A stretch of DNA of 64,000 nucleotides from Agroathelia rolfsii. Taxonomy: Eukaryota > Basidiomycota > Agaricomycetes > Amylocorticiales > Amylocorticiaceae. A program made the position numbers and the translations under genes. The stretch lies in contig JABRWF010000005.1 of assembly GCA_018343915.1 (NCBI GenBank), positions 1,647,001-1,711,000 of the forward strand, written 5' to 3'. The notes beneath the pieces were generated by a model. The model saw only the letters and a list, made by a program, of their open reading frames with translations. It was not told where the DNA came from and searched no databases. Shown one piece after another: positions 37,933-50,700 of the stretch (position 1 is the stretch's first letter; the number at the start of each line of letters is the position of its first letter).

Positions 37933-39745
37933 TCATACCGCGAAAGCGACCCCACTATCAATACGTCCACCACGATCACGACCGCCACACCCACCATTAC
38001 CATCATGTTCGCCGTCTCCCTTACCCCGCTCACTTTCAAATGACAGGGGTGAGCGTGGAGATGCACCGCCGCCAGTATATAAATCGTACTCGGCAGTGTT
38101 GGTATACAGCCGAGACTCGTGCAGGTCTTCGCTACGTATCGGCCGCGATGTCTGTGTTGTCTGTATGGTCACCGTAGGCCGTGCTCGTGAGCGTGTGCGA
38201 GAGGAGCCTAGGCCGGTGCCGGTGTTGAGATCAGTGCTGAGCTCGATCGAACGATGGCGTGGGTATGATGCGGAGTAGGCTGACCCAAGACGGATGCGCA
38301 CGAGGAGGAGGGTTGGTGCGATGCCCTGCGTGTGTGTTCAGTATTTAGAAAATGAGCTCGATATTTGAGTTTTTCCAGGAACCATCCGGAGATGATCAAA
38401 TGGAAGGATGCTAATACGTACATAAATTTGGACTGCGCATGCGACAATGATGTTTTGAACGACACTTCTCAAGTTGAAGAAGATGACAAAGAGGAGCTGG
38501 ATGAACATGTAGAGTGCGCCGCTCTCAACGATAATTTCGAGTGCGTGCATGAGCTTTTCGGTCGTCTCAGACCTGAATTGCCGGCCTTTGCGCGCGACAG
38601 ACCAGATTCGCCAGATGATTAGGCCTGTTACCTATCAAATATATTATTTCAATGCCACAAAAAGCAGAGGACCCATATCATAGTCGATACAACGTACGAG
38701 GACATTGAGAACGAGTGAGATAGTATAGGATGAAGAAGCAAGGGGCAAGATTTGGACAGGCGCGATGGGCGCCGTGGGGTCTTCCAACGCCAAAAGAATA
38801 AGAGCAGCAAGTACACAGGCTGTGGGGCATAACAATTTTTTTTTTTTACAAAGTAAGCGCTTACTGCATGGAGAAAGGATGGGTATCATCACTTGATGAC
38901 AACAAAAAAGCGAACGCACCCAATGCTGATATAGAAAGGAGAATAGGAATAAATATTACAATCCAGCGCTTGTTCCAAATCAACCAGCAACGGTAAATCT
39001 AAAAGGACCGAGAAACGCAAAGAAGTCCCATGTTAGACTTAGTAAACGACGAAATAACAAAAACTTTGATTGAGACGCACCAAAACAACCTCGCCCACAA
39101 AATTCGTGATACTCAAAATGGTATCATCAGCGAATAGTTCCGGTGTTTCGTCAGATATTGAGACTTTTCCTTTCTCCGTGAACTGTATATCCAAGCGTTG
39201 TCACCACCACCATCATACGCGATAAAATGGAGGAATCAGAATGTAATAGACACGGTTCAATTAAAACCCGAATGAAATGGCACCGGAACATGTCAAAACG
39301 AGAAAACAAGGTCGTCAGATATATAAAAACCAAACAAAAAATTGCTCGGATTAAGATATGATGGTGTGAGCTGAAAGGTGGAGCTTACGAGACCTTTCCA
39401 CTTGTTATCGAAATTCAACGATACGTGGGCAGTGCAGAGGGCGAACAGGAGGCAGGTAGTGACCGTCATGGGGATGTTGACCGCTTTCCCGTGTGGGTTG
39501 CCCAGCAGCACGATCATGGCCAGGAGAAAGAGGATACAGTACATGCCTGCACAGAGAACAAGAAAGCATAATAGATAAGGTCCCGGTCACTTTTAACGAA
39601 AGGCAAGCAGATCGCGCAATTTTTTTTTTTTTGCTTTTTGATCTAGGTGTTAGGGAAGAGATCACTTTCCATAGAGAATAGCCTCGACAGCAAATCCTAG
39701 GAAGGCAGTTTTATCGAGGTTAAGAGCTACACGCAGTAGTAGCAT
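37933..39745 (-). CDS. Seven-helix membrane protein of an uncharacterised Agaricomycete family
   Basis: Exons in coding order: 39745-39670, 39546-39389, 39182-39081, 38998-38920, 38819-38698, 38631-38422, 38325-37933, giving 379 aa. Hydrophobic helices are visible in most exons (MYCILFLLAMIVLL, LLFALCTAHVSLNFD, IVIFIPILLSISALG, LYMFIQLLFVIFFNL). After the last helix the sequence GIAPTLLLVRIRLG leads into a polar tail. Tandem families with this layout are common in mushroom genomes and usually annotated as hypothetical; function is unknown to me, receptor-like topology being only a guess. Intron 1 would have to begin GA (TATG|GAAAGT), with no in-phase GT donor seen nearby. Translation could instead start at the ATG in exon 2 (39544). 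Intron 2 (39183-39388) is long and might hide a small exon. Confidence 0.75.
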
Positions 39746-41290
39746 GAGTGCCTCTCCCCACCCAAGGACACTCAGTAGGCCGTATACGACGGCGGGCGGG
39801 TAGGCAGCAGCAGCAGCAGCGCACTATGCACAAGAAATTTTACGGCCCGTAGCAACGGCGCGGATGGGCAGGGCAACAAGGGAGAGGGGGAACGGCGCGT
39901 GGGGTGGGGACCGAAAAGCTTGCTCGCGAACATTATCCAAGAGGCTTATATCATGTTGGTGTGTATGCGTGTGTGTACCTATGTGTGTGTGCAAGGCGGG
40001 AAATATAGGTACGGCTACGGTACCGCTAGGGAAACAAGAATAACACCCGGAGCACGGTGGACCTGGGTTTCGTGTGTCCCGATAGAGAGAGACTGCCAGT
40101 GGGCCAGACACCACCGCTCCGCGATAACGCGACGGGAAATTGGCGCGCGTGTGGAAATTATGAAGACGAGGGTGATGATGATGCTGATGGTGGTGGCTAT
40201 GATGACGGGTGATAAACAAAATGCTGGGCAATAAAACCTCCCAAGGCACAGGTCGATATAGGTACGATCAAAGGACATGGTCTGTATGACAGATATAGGG
40301 TCATGGTAGTTATTGCTGGAAAGTGGGTCTCTCGGGTATTTTTCTTCTGGGATCTTTGGTCTCAGGAATAAGTGGGATAGACGGATGTGCAAGCCATGTA
40401 GGTAGGTTGAGCAGCATCTAAACAACAACCAAAAGGCCCCGGCCACGGTGAACCAGGGCCATTCATCAGCCAGCAGTCTACACGCAAGAGCACAAAACAG
40501 CTATTTTGAGCTGAACGGATTATTCAAGGGTATACAACCCTGAATCAGGCCTATTCAGGCCTGATGTCTGTGAGAGGAGCTGCCACGCCACGGCAGATGG
40601 CCATGTGCAACAGAGCTGGCGCAGAAGACGCCTCAAATAAAGCAAGGTCCACAATCAACGCAGCGATAACAACAACAATAGCTACTCTGCAGTCCAGTCA
40701 CAAGACTGTAGCGCTATCATACTTTTATTGTAGACATCTGCATGTAAGACGCTATCACTCGTCGTTTATTCTGGAACCCAAGTTTTTGCACAAACTTAAA
40801 AAAGCATTGATTAGACATACAAGAGACAATAATCTGTGGTATTTTAAATAAATTCTTGGAATCCGCAGTCCTTCACGTTGACTTCGAGAAAACCAAAACA
40901 ATCCATGCCAAGTTCACCGAAGTCGTCTAGAACAGTTTACGCAGATTTTTGGGGAAGCATGCGCAGGTGCGAAACTGCGGCCTCTTTGGGCCATGATGCA
41001 TGATTTGGTGTCATCATTCAGCCCAAGTGCGCCATGGACGGGACAAGAGATTTGCGTCAAATGAAATACACATGGCTTGATACACTTGTCACGTGACTGG
41101 GCAGAGACGAACATCAAAACACTTTCCGGTGATTCGCCATCCGGGCATATATGTATGTGCATCCATTTTTTTTTTCAAGCACACACAGTTCGGCGACAGA
41201 TTTAGAAGGCATCAGAATGTTAATGACAATGATATCACGAATGAGGGAGAGGGAGAGATCCGATGAAAAAAAAATGAAAACATGATCTAT
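39746..41290. other. 1.5-kb intergenic region between the seven-helix gene and YIF1
   Basis: Upstream of the seven-helix gene and downstream of YIF1. It holds a short inverted repeat at 40544-40565 and the 10-bp palindrome GTCACGTGAC at 41088-41097, an E-box of the type bound by bHLH proteins. No coding exons recognised. Confidence 0.45.
40544..40565. repeat. Inverted repeat, 9-bp arms and 4-nt loop
   Basis: ATCAGGCCT, then ATTC, then AGGCCTGAT: perfect arms. It sits in intergenic DNA; it could be a protein-binding palindrome or chance. Confidence 0.8.
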
Positions 41291-42653
41291 TTACACGCGA
41301 ACAAGAATGCCCATGTAGACACACTGCACGAGTGCTTCCAAAAACAGGAATATTATCCGTCGTCGTCGGTTGGCAGCACCAGTGGAGATGTGCGACGTCG
41401 AGGCGTTGGCAGATGCCGGATCAGGCAAGATCACGGAACGCAAGGCGCGTATCTATGGAGAGACGTAAGTGTCATGTCATGTTGCACGCTTTTTTTTTAT
41501 ATAGCGATTGCCGAAGGAAGAAAACGGGAATATAAAGTATGTGCATGTAAGTGTACGTACAAGGAAGAATCCATTAGACGCGAATGCATATAGGAAGACA
41601 AGCCATTGTATGGCGGCACCGGTGTTTAGTAAGCCCGGTATGAGTGCCAGTATAACACTGACGGAAGCAGTATCAGTGATGTCAGTATAGAAATCAACAC
41701 GTGGGCAAGCAAAGAAGAAGAAAAAGCCCACCCAACAAACTTGTAACCGCTGTATGCAATGATGTCCAGTATTTGTCCTTGTCCGGGTACATTGAGTATG
41801 TAGCAGCCCAATTTGACCACGATGAAATCAAGAGTGAGGACTGCTATGGCTTTGGACAGACCAAGGCCAAGAATTTCAGGATTGAATCGTTGACGGAGAC
41901 CCGAGTGCAGAGCTGCCAGCAGTATGTATGTGACAAGGGCCATGACTAGATGAGAGTTGTCGAAATGAGTGAAAAAAAATAAAGGCTTGTGAAGAAAACA
42001 TTGTCAACTAACGAGGAATATACAGATCCGGACTGTTGATATCTTCTCGCGGAGACTGCCATTCGCCTGGCTGCTGGTCGGTCGCAGGACGAAGAATGCG
42101 ACGCGACCAGGGCTTATGTCTCCATGGAAAGAGCAATAGCTGAAGCTTTCGTGCAACGTATGAGCTGGATACGTTGAAGTGGTGCTTCAAGATGGATAGC
42201 GGAATGAGACCACCAAACTAGATGTCGATTCTATGCCTGAGGATCACATGCAAAACTCGGAGAGAAGCAATCACTTACATTTTTCTGAACATAGTCCTGA
42301 CCAGCAGCGACAGCACTATGACCCAGCTGCATGCCCAGTTGCGCAGTTGCATCATTCATGCCCCACGCGGCAAAGTTGGGCACATCTGGGTTTTGTGGGC
42401 TGCCGCCAAAGGTATTGAACATAGGCGGCGCCTGTGGATGAGCCTGCTGCTGCATTGGCGGCGGCTGCGGGTAGGGTGCATTATATTGCTGCTGCTGGTG
42501 GATGCCAGGCTGTTGGGTAGGGATGCTGGGTGAGCTCGTGAAGCGCTTGTAGCCGTCTGGTGAGGACGGCGTGCCGGGATCAGGAATGTAGGCTGGATGC
42601 GTAGGCACCGGGTGTTGGAGTGGTGGGGGCGAGCGAGAATAATAGTTGGACAT
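41291..42653 (-). CDS. YIF1: ER-Golgi transport protein Yif1
   Basis: Multi-spanning partner of Yip1 and Rab GTPases in COPII vesicle fusion between ER and Golgi. Exons in coding order: 42653-42279, 42217-42013, 41945-41732, 41657-41561, 41452-41291, giving 350 aa. The N-terminal ~100 residues are Pro/Gln/Tyr-rich and cytosolic. The Yif1 domain carries its standard blocks: FGGLIPLSILKHHFNVSSSY, VARKLQLLLFPWRHKPW, DINSPDLYIPLMALVTYILL, DIIAYSGYKFVG and FLIRALRSVILPD. The last exon ends with a hydrophobic helix (IIFLFLEALVQ). All four introns fall between these blocks in phase. It is divergent from the sphingolipid methyltransferase with 210 nt between starts. Confidence 0.95.
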
Positions 42654-42863
42654 TGTTTTAGATGCAGAGTACTAGTAAAATATTCGTATAAGTTGCTTGT
42701 ATAAGTTGCTTGTCTATAACTTGAAGATGCTTCAAGTTGGAGAACTGCTGCGTGCCACGACGTCCTCCTTCCTATTTGGGATAAGCAGTCCTTCCGCGTA
42801 TTCGACTGCAATAAAAAGTCGCCCGGCGTCGCCAGGCTCGCTTTTCCTCCAGCCCCCACCACC
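42654..42863. promoter_or_regulatory. Shared upstream region, YIF1 / sphingolipid C9-methyltransferase
   Basis: 210 nt between divergent starts. It contains a near-direct repeat (TATAAGTTGCTTGT, twice at about 42688-42713). Confidence 0.6.
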
Positions 42864-44695
42864 ATGTCTTCCCTTACAGTCAAGACAACGGACTCCCCTG
42901 CCATAAAAAATGCCCCCGTGGCAGGTCTTGCTGAAGGCAATGGCCAATTCAGCAACCTCCACCTTGCCGGTCTCGTCATCGTCGTACCATGGGTCGTCAA
43001 GCACTTCACGCCCATAGTATCGCGTGGGGGATTCAAGACATACCTATTTGTGCTGCTTCTGACGGGCGTGCCCACTGCCATTGGGTACTGGACTGTCATG
43101 AGCCACATTGGCAAGCGCAAGAACGAAAAGGTCGTTCTGCCGGGCAAAAACATCGAGGAATACCTCACCTTCAAGGATCAAATCCTTGCTGGTTTGTACA
43201 GCGGCAAGGACAAGATCCCCATGCAGATCTTCCATGACGCGTACTTTGAGGGCAAGGTCGACTTCAAGGGTGCGTTTTGACGCGTCACATATTTTACATA
43301 CATGACCTGTTTACTCACATACGACGCGTTTAGGTGACGTTCTCGAAGTTTTGGAGCATCGTCATGACTGGGCCAAGTTCAACATGACCGCGGAGCTCTT
43401 CAAATATGTTTTCTTCAACCTCATTCCCGATGTCATCTTCCACACTTCGAACCAGGATGAGGAACAGGTCCGTGATCACTACGACAGAGGAGATGATTTC
43501 TACGGCTGGTAAGCCCTTTAATTGTTTATTTTGTTCTCTAGCTAATTTTTTACTGCTCAGGTTCCTTGGCCCTCGCATGATCTATACCTCAGGTGTCGTT
43601 CTTGATCCTGAAAGCACCGAGTCTCTCGAGCAGCTGCAGGACAACAAGATGGCCCTTGTCTGCACCAAGCTGAACCTCCAGCCCGAAGACCGCCTCTTGG
43701 ACATTGGCTGCGGCTGGGGCACTCTCGTCGCCTTCGCTGCAAAGAACTTTGGCTGCGATGCAACTGGTGTCACCCTTGCTAAAAACCAGACCAAGTTCGG
43801 CAACGACCGTATTGCCAAGAATGGCGTCTCCCCGGACAAGGCCAGGATCATCTGCAGTGACTTCCGTGACCTCCCCATGGAGAAGGGCAAATATACTAAA
43901 ATTGTCTCGTTGGAGATGGCCGAGGTATGTGTTTAACACATGATGTAAATTTTTATTTGTTGCTGAAGTGCTTTCACTATCACAGCACGTTGGCATTCGT
44001 CGCTACCAGCAGTACCTGCACCAGGTGTACGACCTCCTAGATGATGATGGCCTTTTCGTCTTTCAAGTCGCTGGTCTCCGTCCTAGCTGGCAATACGAGG
44101 ATCTCATCTGGTAAATTCGCCATTCATTATTTTAATTGACTGCAGGGCTAACATCACGCTAGGGGTCTATTCATGAACAAATACGTCTTCCCCGGTGCCG
44201 ATGCGTCGCTCTCCGTTGGTTGGGTAGCCAATCAGCTCGAAAAGGCCGGCTTTGAAGTCAAGAACGTTGATACCCTCGGCGTCCACTACTCCGCCACTAT
44301 CTACCGCTGGTACCAAAACTGGGTTTCGAACAAGGACAAGGTTATTGCTGCCTACGGCGAGAGGTGGTACAGAATCTGGGTGTTCTTCCTGGCTTGGAGC
44401 ACTATCATCTCCAGGTTAGTTCTCTTTTCCGGCTCTCACTTTTGCTTTACAAGACTAATAATGCTTTGTTTGGTATACAGGCAAGGTAGTGCATCTGTCT
44501 TCCAGTTCACTTGCCACAAGAACCTGAACGCCTTCCACCGTGTCGATGGCATCAAGACTCATGCCAACATCCACGCCAAGCCTCACGTCGAGATCACGTT
44601 AGTTTGCCCATAATTGTTTTTCTTCAGTACCTTGAACTCATTTTACTTTTTTTTTTTTTTTTTTGAAAAAATCTAGCCCGGTAATCTGCGATTAA
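42864..44695 (+). CDS. MTS1: Sphingolipid C9-methyltransferase
   Basis: Uses S-adenosylmethionine to methylate C9 of the sphingoid base, giving the 9-methyl glucosylceramide typical of fungi; related to bacterial cyclopropane-fatty-acid synthases. Exons: 42864-43269, 43334-43508, 43561-43924, 43986-44110, 44163-44414, 44481-44597, 44677-44695, giving 485 aa. Two N-terminal membrane helices (LAGLVIVVPWVV and YLFVLLLTGVPTAIGYW) precede the catalytic part. The SAM motif LLDIGCGWGTL is at about 239-249. HYDRGDDFYGWFLGP, SLEMAEHVGIRRY and LFVFQVAGLRPSWQYEDLIWG are family blocks. The last exon encodes only PVICD after a T-rich intron end. The enzyme acts on the ER side of the pathway whose products travel through the Golgi served by its neighbour YIF1. 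Confidence 0.95.
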
Positions 44696-45500
44696 GAGGT
44701 TATCCCACCCTCACGCATTCAAATGCACATACCCCTGCACATAAAAATAACCGCGGATTTCTTCGATTTATTTTCTTTTTGTAATGACCGAAACGAGCGT
44801 ACATAGGCCCCGATCCTTAGCTTACCTCTTATAATGATGACTCTAGAATCACCTGTTTCCGTTTCACTATTTCTATCGGTGTGAAGTTGAATGAATGTCG
44901 AGCCAATCATCAAGAATGTCAAGCACCCATTACTTTATTCGCTAATGAGTGTGCGAGAGCAATAGTGTTATAGCCGTCTGAGCTGGGCTTCTGTCATCTT
45001 GTTGATGGACATGACATGGTGACTATTATAGTCTACTTCTATCCCATTTCAATCCAATTCAAAGATTTAACCCAAATGAGTATTTGACATTTGCCACTGC
45101 AGCATTCACGTCGAATTTCACGAACAGTCAACCACGTTCTAACGCGTTTGATCCCTTGATGAATTTCAATGGCAAGGCATTCAGATCCTGGTTCGGATAA
45201 TTAATAAGCTGTGTGCTAGTAAGTTAGCTCAGGGTAACAATCCAAGGGAAACGTTCTGATTTCGGCTGGTATTGTATTGCTCGCCAGTGCCATTCAATGC
45301 TTGATCCATCCAATCATACACCTCGCGTTTTAGGAAGGACAATGATACGTATATGATTGATATCAAATCAAATACATGTATGTACCACTCCTAAGGGCAT
45401 AAAAAGATCACCAAACAATACGTGCTTGTCGCAGACAAGCCAAACGGAAGAAAGAAGAGAAGAAAGTGGCATAGATGTAGACAATTATCCTTCTGGATGA
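44696..45500. other. Tail-to-tail intergenic region, methyltransferase / actin
   Basis: No gene recognised; AT-rich with scattered short T-runs. Confidence 0.5.
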
Positions 45501-47077
45501 TTAAACGCACTTGCGATGGACAATGGCCGGCCCAGATTCGTCGTACTCCTCCTTGGAGCACCACATGTTTTGAAAAGTGCTCAAAGAGGCCAAGATAGAA
45601 CCGCCGATCCAGACCGAGTACTTCCTCTCTGGGGGCGCAACGATCTTCACCTATAGTGCAAAGAGTAAAGAATAAGGTTAATGGAGGGATGAATCAATGA
45701 ATGGTAAACCAATCTCGGGTAATCATTTACCTTAACGGAGGAGGGAGCCATGGTGGTGAGTTCCTTATTCATTCTATCCGCAATACCAGGGAACATGGTC
45801 GTTCCACCAGAAAGAACGACGTTGCCGTAGAGGTCACGGCGTATATCAACATCGCACTTGGTGATGGCGTTGTACCTGCGTAATTTTGTTGTGTAAGCTA
45901 TCTTGCTTCATGTAATGAAAGGAAATAGAGCATTACACAGTCTCGTGAATGCCTGCTGCTTCGAGACCGCAAAAGCTAGGCTGAAACAGAGTCTCCGGGG
46001 CCCGGAATCTGACAAGTTAAATTCATACCGGCATCAGAATTTTTGACCGGAAAGTCAAAGCGCCATGCAAAAAAAAGCTCATACCGCTCGTTTCCGACAG
46101 TGATCGTCGTTCCGTCCGGCAATTCATAATTCTTCTCCAGAGCCGAAGATTTGGCAGCCAGTTCCAGCTCGTGATTGAAATCCAACGCAACATAGCACAA
46201 TTTTTCCTTAATATCGCGTACGATCTCTTGCTCGGAAGACGTCGTGAACTGGTAGCCGCGCTCGGTAAGGTTCCTGGTCAGCTGCGCTGTAAGGTCACGT
46301 CCGGCGAGGTCAATCCGCTGCACGGCGTGAGGGAGGTTGAACCCTTCGTAGATCGGCACAACGTGGGAGACGCCATCACCGGAGTCGAGGACGACACCGG
46401 TCGTGCGGCCGGAGGCGTACAAAGACAAGACGGCCTGGACAGAAACATAAAATGCAGGGACGTTGAAGGTCTCGAACATGATCTGGGTCATCTTCTCCCG
46501 GTTTGCCTTGGGGTTGAGAGGTGCCTCGGTAAGCAGAATGGGGTGTTCCTCTGGCGCAACCCGCAGCTCGTTGTAGAAAGTGTGATGCCAGATTTTCTCC
46601 ATGTCATCCCAGTTGGTGACGACACCATGCTCAATAGGATACTTGAGCGTGAGGACGCCACGCTTGGCCTGAGCTTCATCCCTTGTTTTACACGTTGTGT
46701 TAGCATTAGAATTACATCAATGTAAAACCAAAGCATTTTACCCAATCCAGGAATCTTTATTGCCCAGACCAACCATGACACCTTGGTAGCGGGGCCGGCC
46801 AACGATAGAAGGAAAGACAGCGCGAGGAGCATCGTCGCCTGAGCAGCGAAATATTTACATATCATGCTTTTAGTGTGTAAATTAAGTAATACCTGCAACT
46901 GAAACAGGTAGAAAACATGTGAGGCTAAGATCAATAACACAGATAGATTACTTACACCCAGCCTTGCACATGCCGGATCCGTTGTCAACAACCTTGAAAA
47001 TGCGTATTGGATCAAACCTTGATCTTACAACATGGTGTATGAATCAGTCATACCAATGCAGCAATATCGGAGTCCAT
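45501..47077 (-). CDS. Actin, divergent paralogue
   Basis: Exons in coding order: 47077-47054, 46992-46956, 46898-46893, 46838-46742, 46681-46085, 46008-45937, 45875-45731, 45650-45501, giving exactly 375 aa, the length of conventional actin. The nucleotide-binding segments are intact: [35 protein letters not shown] and [14 protein letters not shown]. Yet positions that are almost invariant are changed: Tyr40, Leu47, Asn49 and Trp53 in and near the D-loop; [26 protein letters not shown]; a C-terminal KCV. The third exon has only 6 nt, and no other join gives KAGFAGDD. It is a real actin rather than an Arp, but probably a second, specialised copy. That conclusion rests on recalled family sequences. 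Confidence 0.93.
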
Positions 47078-47793
47078 CTTCAGTAAAATGTGAGAGTTTG
47101 ATTATGAAATAGCAAGTTTTCGAAAGTTTTGTATATCAGGTAACAGGAGCAGAGAAAGATTGTCTTCTTCGAGTAAACCACAATACTCGAAGGCTGAGAG
47201 ACCTTTATACGATCCATACTGTGACTGCGGTACAACTCAAGACGCAGTCGCTGTTGGTGGTATGGAGTCTCTTGCTTTGCACGCAGTAGCAATAACATAG
47301 TCGTCAATAGACGCAGTACGCTGCGATTGCAGTGTCCTTGGCAGTTGCGGATGAGCATAATGTCGCTATGACTATATTTGGCTATAGCATTGGGCCTGTA
47401 GCGACGAACTCGTCTCAAGTTATTGCTTGAAGTAGTGGTATGAGTTGAAACACGGGTACAAGTAGGTTTGGTGCTGAAAGTGGTAACAAGACAGTGATCG
47501 CAGCTTCTCGGCCATAGCAGGCCGCCGTTGCCCATTGCTAATTGTGCTCGTTGACTTCAATAAGAACAAACTACATTGGTCCGCATATAGCCTAGAGGAT
47601 GCAGTGGTTGTTGGGATGCACCAATGAATTAATCCAGACCCAACTTGTAAGCCTGATGTAGTTGGTAGATGATGACACGATCGAAGCCTGCCGAATCACG
47701 TTTTTTGTCACGGTCACATGCCCGGTAGTACTATATCGGTCGTGGTAATTGGTTTCCGCGCCGCCGTTCCTCTGGTGACGTCTAACTCTCATC
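47078..47793. promoter_or_regulatory. Region between divergent actin and YVC1
   Basis: 716 nt between divergent starts. No coding exon recognised. It presumably carries both promoters and leaders. Confidence 0.45.
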
Positions 47794-50700
47794 ATGTCGG
47801 AGGCTCAGCGTGAACGACAACCCCTAAGAGCAGAGCAGATAGATCAGACGCCAGTATACCCAATTATTCATATGATACGATCGGTATTTATAAATGAAAT
47901 ACTTCGCGAGTTCTTTCGTTGACTTGCCTATCATGGTAATAATAGGATATAGCCGTATGTGTTCAATTGGAGTTGCATTTCGATTATAACAGCTTAAGGA
48001 CTGTGAACAGCACTTCATAGGTGATCTCCCATTGTGTTGACTGCAACTGCCTAACTTCAACTTCTTATTGTTTTACCAGACACGGCACTCAGTTATGAAG
48101 CCCTCTCTGCGCCCGATTTGACTTATACCTTGGTGCAGCCGCTCTATGTTAAATACAGCGCCATACAACGGGCTGGAAATATGTCGGTAGTCTTTTGTCT
48201 GCTCTTGAACAGAGTGCACTTTAGACGAGACCAAAACCTTACTACCTCCCCGGTTTCTCGCTCCCGAGCGGCCCTATGCGAGATTTTAGCCACTCGGCTT
48301 CTCACGGAATATGGGTAAGGACAAAAGACATAATGAATCTTTCCATGCCTGAATCTCTATGCCGAATTTCAGGAACAGCCTTCTCGATCTGACACTGGCT
48401 CTGACAACGAGTTGGCTCGTTTATTCCGGTGCTGACCCAGGCGTGATTGCCCAGGCCCGTGAAGATCGGGATGACCTTGAGGTCTCTACACTCTCGTAAA
48501 AAGTGTTCAAAGGCTGATCATGTCTCTAGGATCGGGTTGGGAACGCGATGGAGATGGCTATTCTCGGTCAGGCGAAGCGATTTATTAAAAGCAATGCTTG
48601 CCAAAGAGTCATCAACAGTATCTGGACGTCAGTCGAGTATTTCCTCGTGAACTTCTTGTTGCCATGCTAAGAGGATGTCACACAGTGGGAAATGTGTATA
48701 CCAGGCCAGCAGTAACCATGCTATTTTATCCGATGTAAGTGCTCAGATATACATATTGTCTACCGAGTTGACCATATTTACCCCAGACCTACAAACGTCT
48801 ACCCATTCATTTCTACGACCCCCATAGAGCTCCTCTTCTTGATCATTACAGGTATCTGATCTCTCCGCATGTACTTCTATTCTACTTTACTCATACTTTT
48901 ATCATAGACTTAAGGTCCCAGCCATTCGGTCTGTCTTGGAATACATTAAGTATGTTTTCTTAGGATTTGTGCATGCAAATAGCCTTACTCTCCTTAGCTT
49001 TTTGATCCTCTTTGTTCTCTTCGTCGTTGCTATTGAAACAAATGAGCAAGACAAGCTTAATGTATCTGAACTTATATTCATTGTTTATGCCTTTGGTTTC
49101 ACGCTTGAAAAAGTCGCCGCCATGCAGGAGCATGGTATCAAAGGTAATATAGTACTATTGATTTCCAAGCCAAGAACCCATTAATCACAATTTGGTACTG
49201 TAGTTTTTTTCAAGGGAACATGGGTGGGCTTATCGTTTGGAATTTGCCAACCATCATTTCGGACTAAATCTTTCCCCCGCAGAATGGCTTTGACTTGGCT
49301 TTTGGTAAGCTAGAGATACAGCCAACAGTCTCGCTTTAATTTCCGCACATAACTGACTTTGAATTGTAGTTACCACATTCTTGGCTTACGCATTTTTACG
49401 CATATACGGCGTCTACTATGATCGTTGGTAACTTTTATGTCAAGGAAAATAATCCATATTGACTTGCAATTAGATCCATCTGCCAGACGTATGGGTATGG
49501 ACTTTCTTGCGATTATAGCATGTCTCATGTTTCCTCGGTATGCTTGACTCTCGTCTGATACAATTACAACAAATCCTGATGTGAGGATCCACCACATAGA
49601 TTGGCCTTTGTAACGCTCAGAAATAACCTTATGGTCTTATCACTTCGGGCAATGATGCTACAATTCTTGTTTTTAATGATGATTGCGGCGTTTTGCTTTG
49701 GAGGTTTTTTATATGCTCTCTGGACGTAAGTTAAATTAATGCAGGTTATCCCATTGGTAGATTGACTTCAATATATCCGTTGTCCAGCTTGAGTAGAAAT
49801 GGTGCACAGTAAGAAAGTGTGACTATTCTGTTCTCCATTTTACTTACGTTAAATCTATAGGTATTCCGTTGGGTAAAAACTCCTTCAGAGAAATTTACTC
49901 GCCTTGGCTGACTAATATCCCCTTCAAGTACCATTGCGTGGTGGATGCTTGACCTCTGGTTTGGTCTTGACGCCAGCGGGTTTGATCGTGCTTGTGAGTA
50001 CACGATTACTATAAGTTTGCATGGACCTGGTTTCACAGTCCGCTTGTAGCAACCTTTCATCCGATTTTTGGTCCAATACTCATGGTAACTTACGCTTGCC
50101 TGAGCAATACCCTTCTCTTGACTGGTGAGAGCCCCTTCCACAAGCTTTGCAAGCGCTATTCTCATGTTGTGCATAGTGCTTGTATCTGTAGGGATTTTTT
50201 GTCCGCATAACTTCTTGAGTTACCCCTAAACTGCTGTCTAGATCCTCTCAAACACGTTTTCAAATTTGAGTGAAGACGCAGCTGCTGAGGCAATGTTCAG
50301 GCGTGCAGTTTCAACGATCGAGGGGTAGGTAGCTGTACTATCAGTATCTTTCGAAGCTAACCATCCTGTAAGCGTGAAGGCTGATTCTCTATTTTCTTAC
50401 CAACCCCCAATCAACCTGGCCGCCGTGATTATCATGTTTCCTGCAGGATATCTGCTCACACCCCGATGGTTCCATAAGGTATTTCTTACATAGCGACTGC
50501 GCATATTCCTGACTCAATTGATAATCTTTTTAGGTTAATGTGTTCTTTATCAGGTCTGTGCCCATGGTTGATATCCGTCCGGGTATTTCTACTAAGCGTT
50601 AACTCTGCAGATTAACGAATTTCCCAATCTTGCTTTGCATTGCTTGGTATGAGCGGCAAGCAAAGAAAAGTGGTGGGACTGGGTTCTATGATACTATTAG

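Noticed and set aside
46009..46084. Read-through of the actin reading frame past 46085
   Set aside because: It is an intron: splicing GAGCG to ATTCCGG restores GNERFRAPE and the rest of actin.
45501..47077. Possibility that the actin-like gene is Arp1 or another actin-related protein
   Set aside because: Length of exactly 375 aa, [15 protein letters not shown] and the intact actin core fit conventional actin, not Arps.
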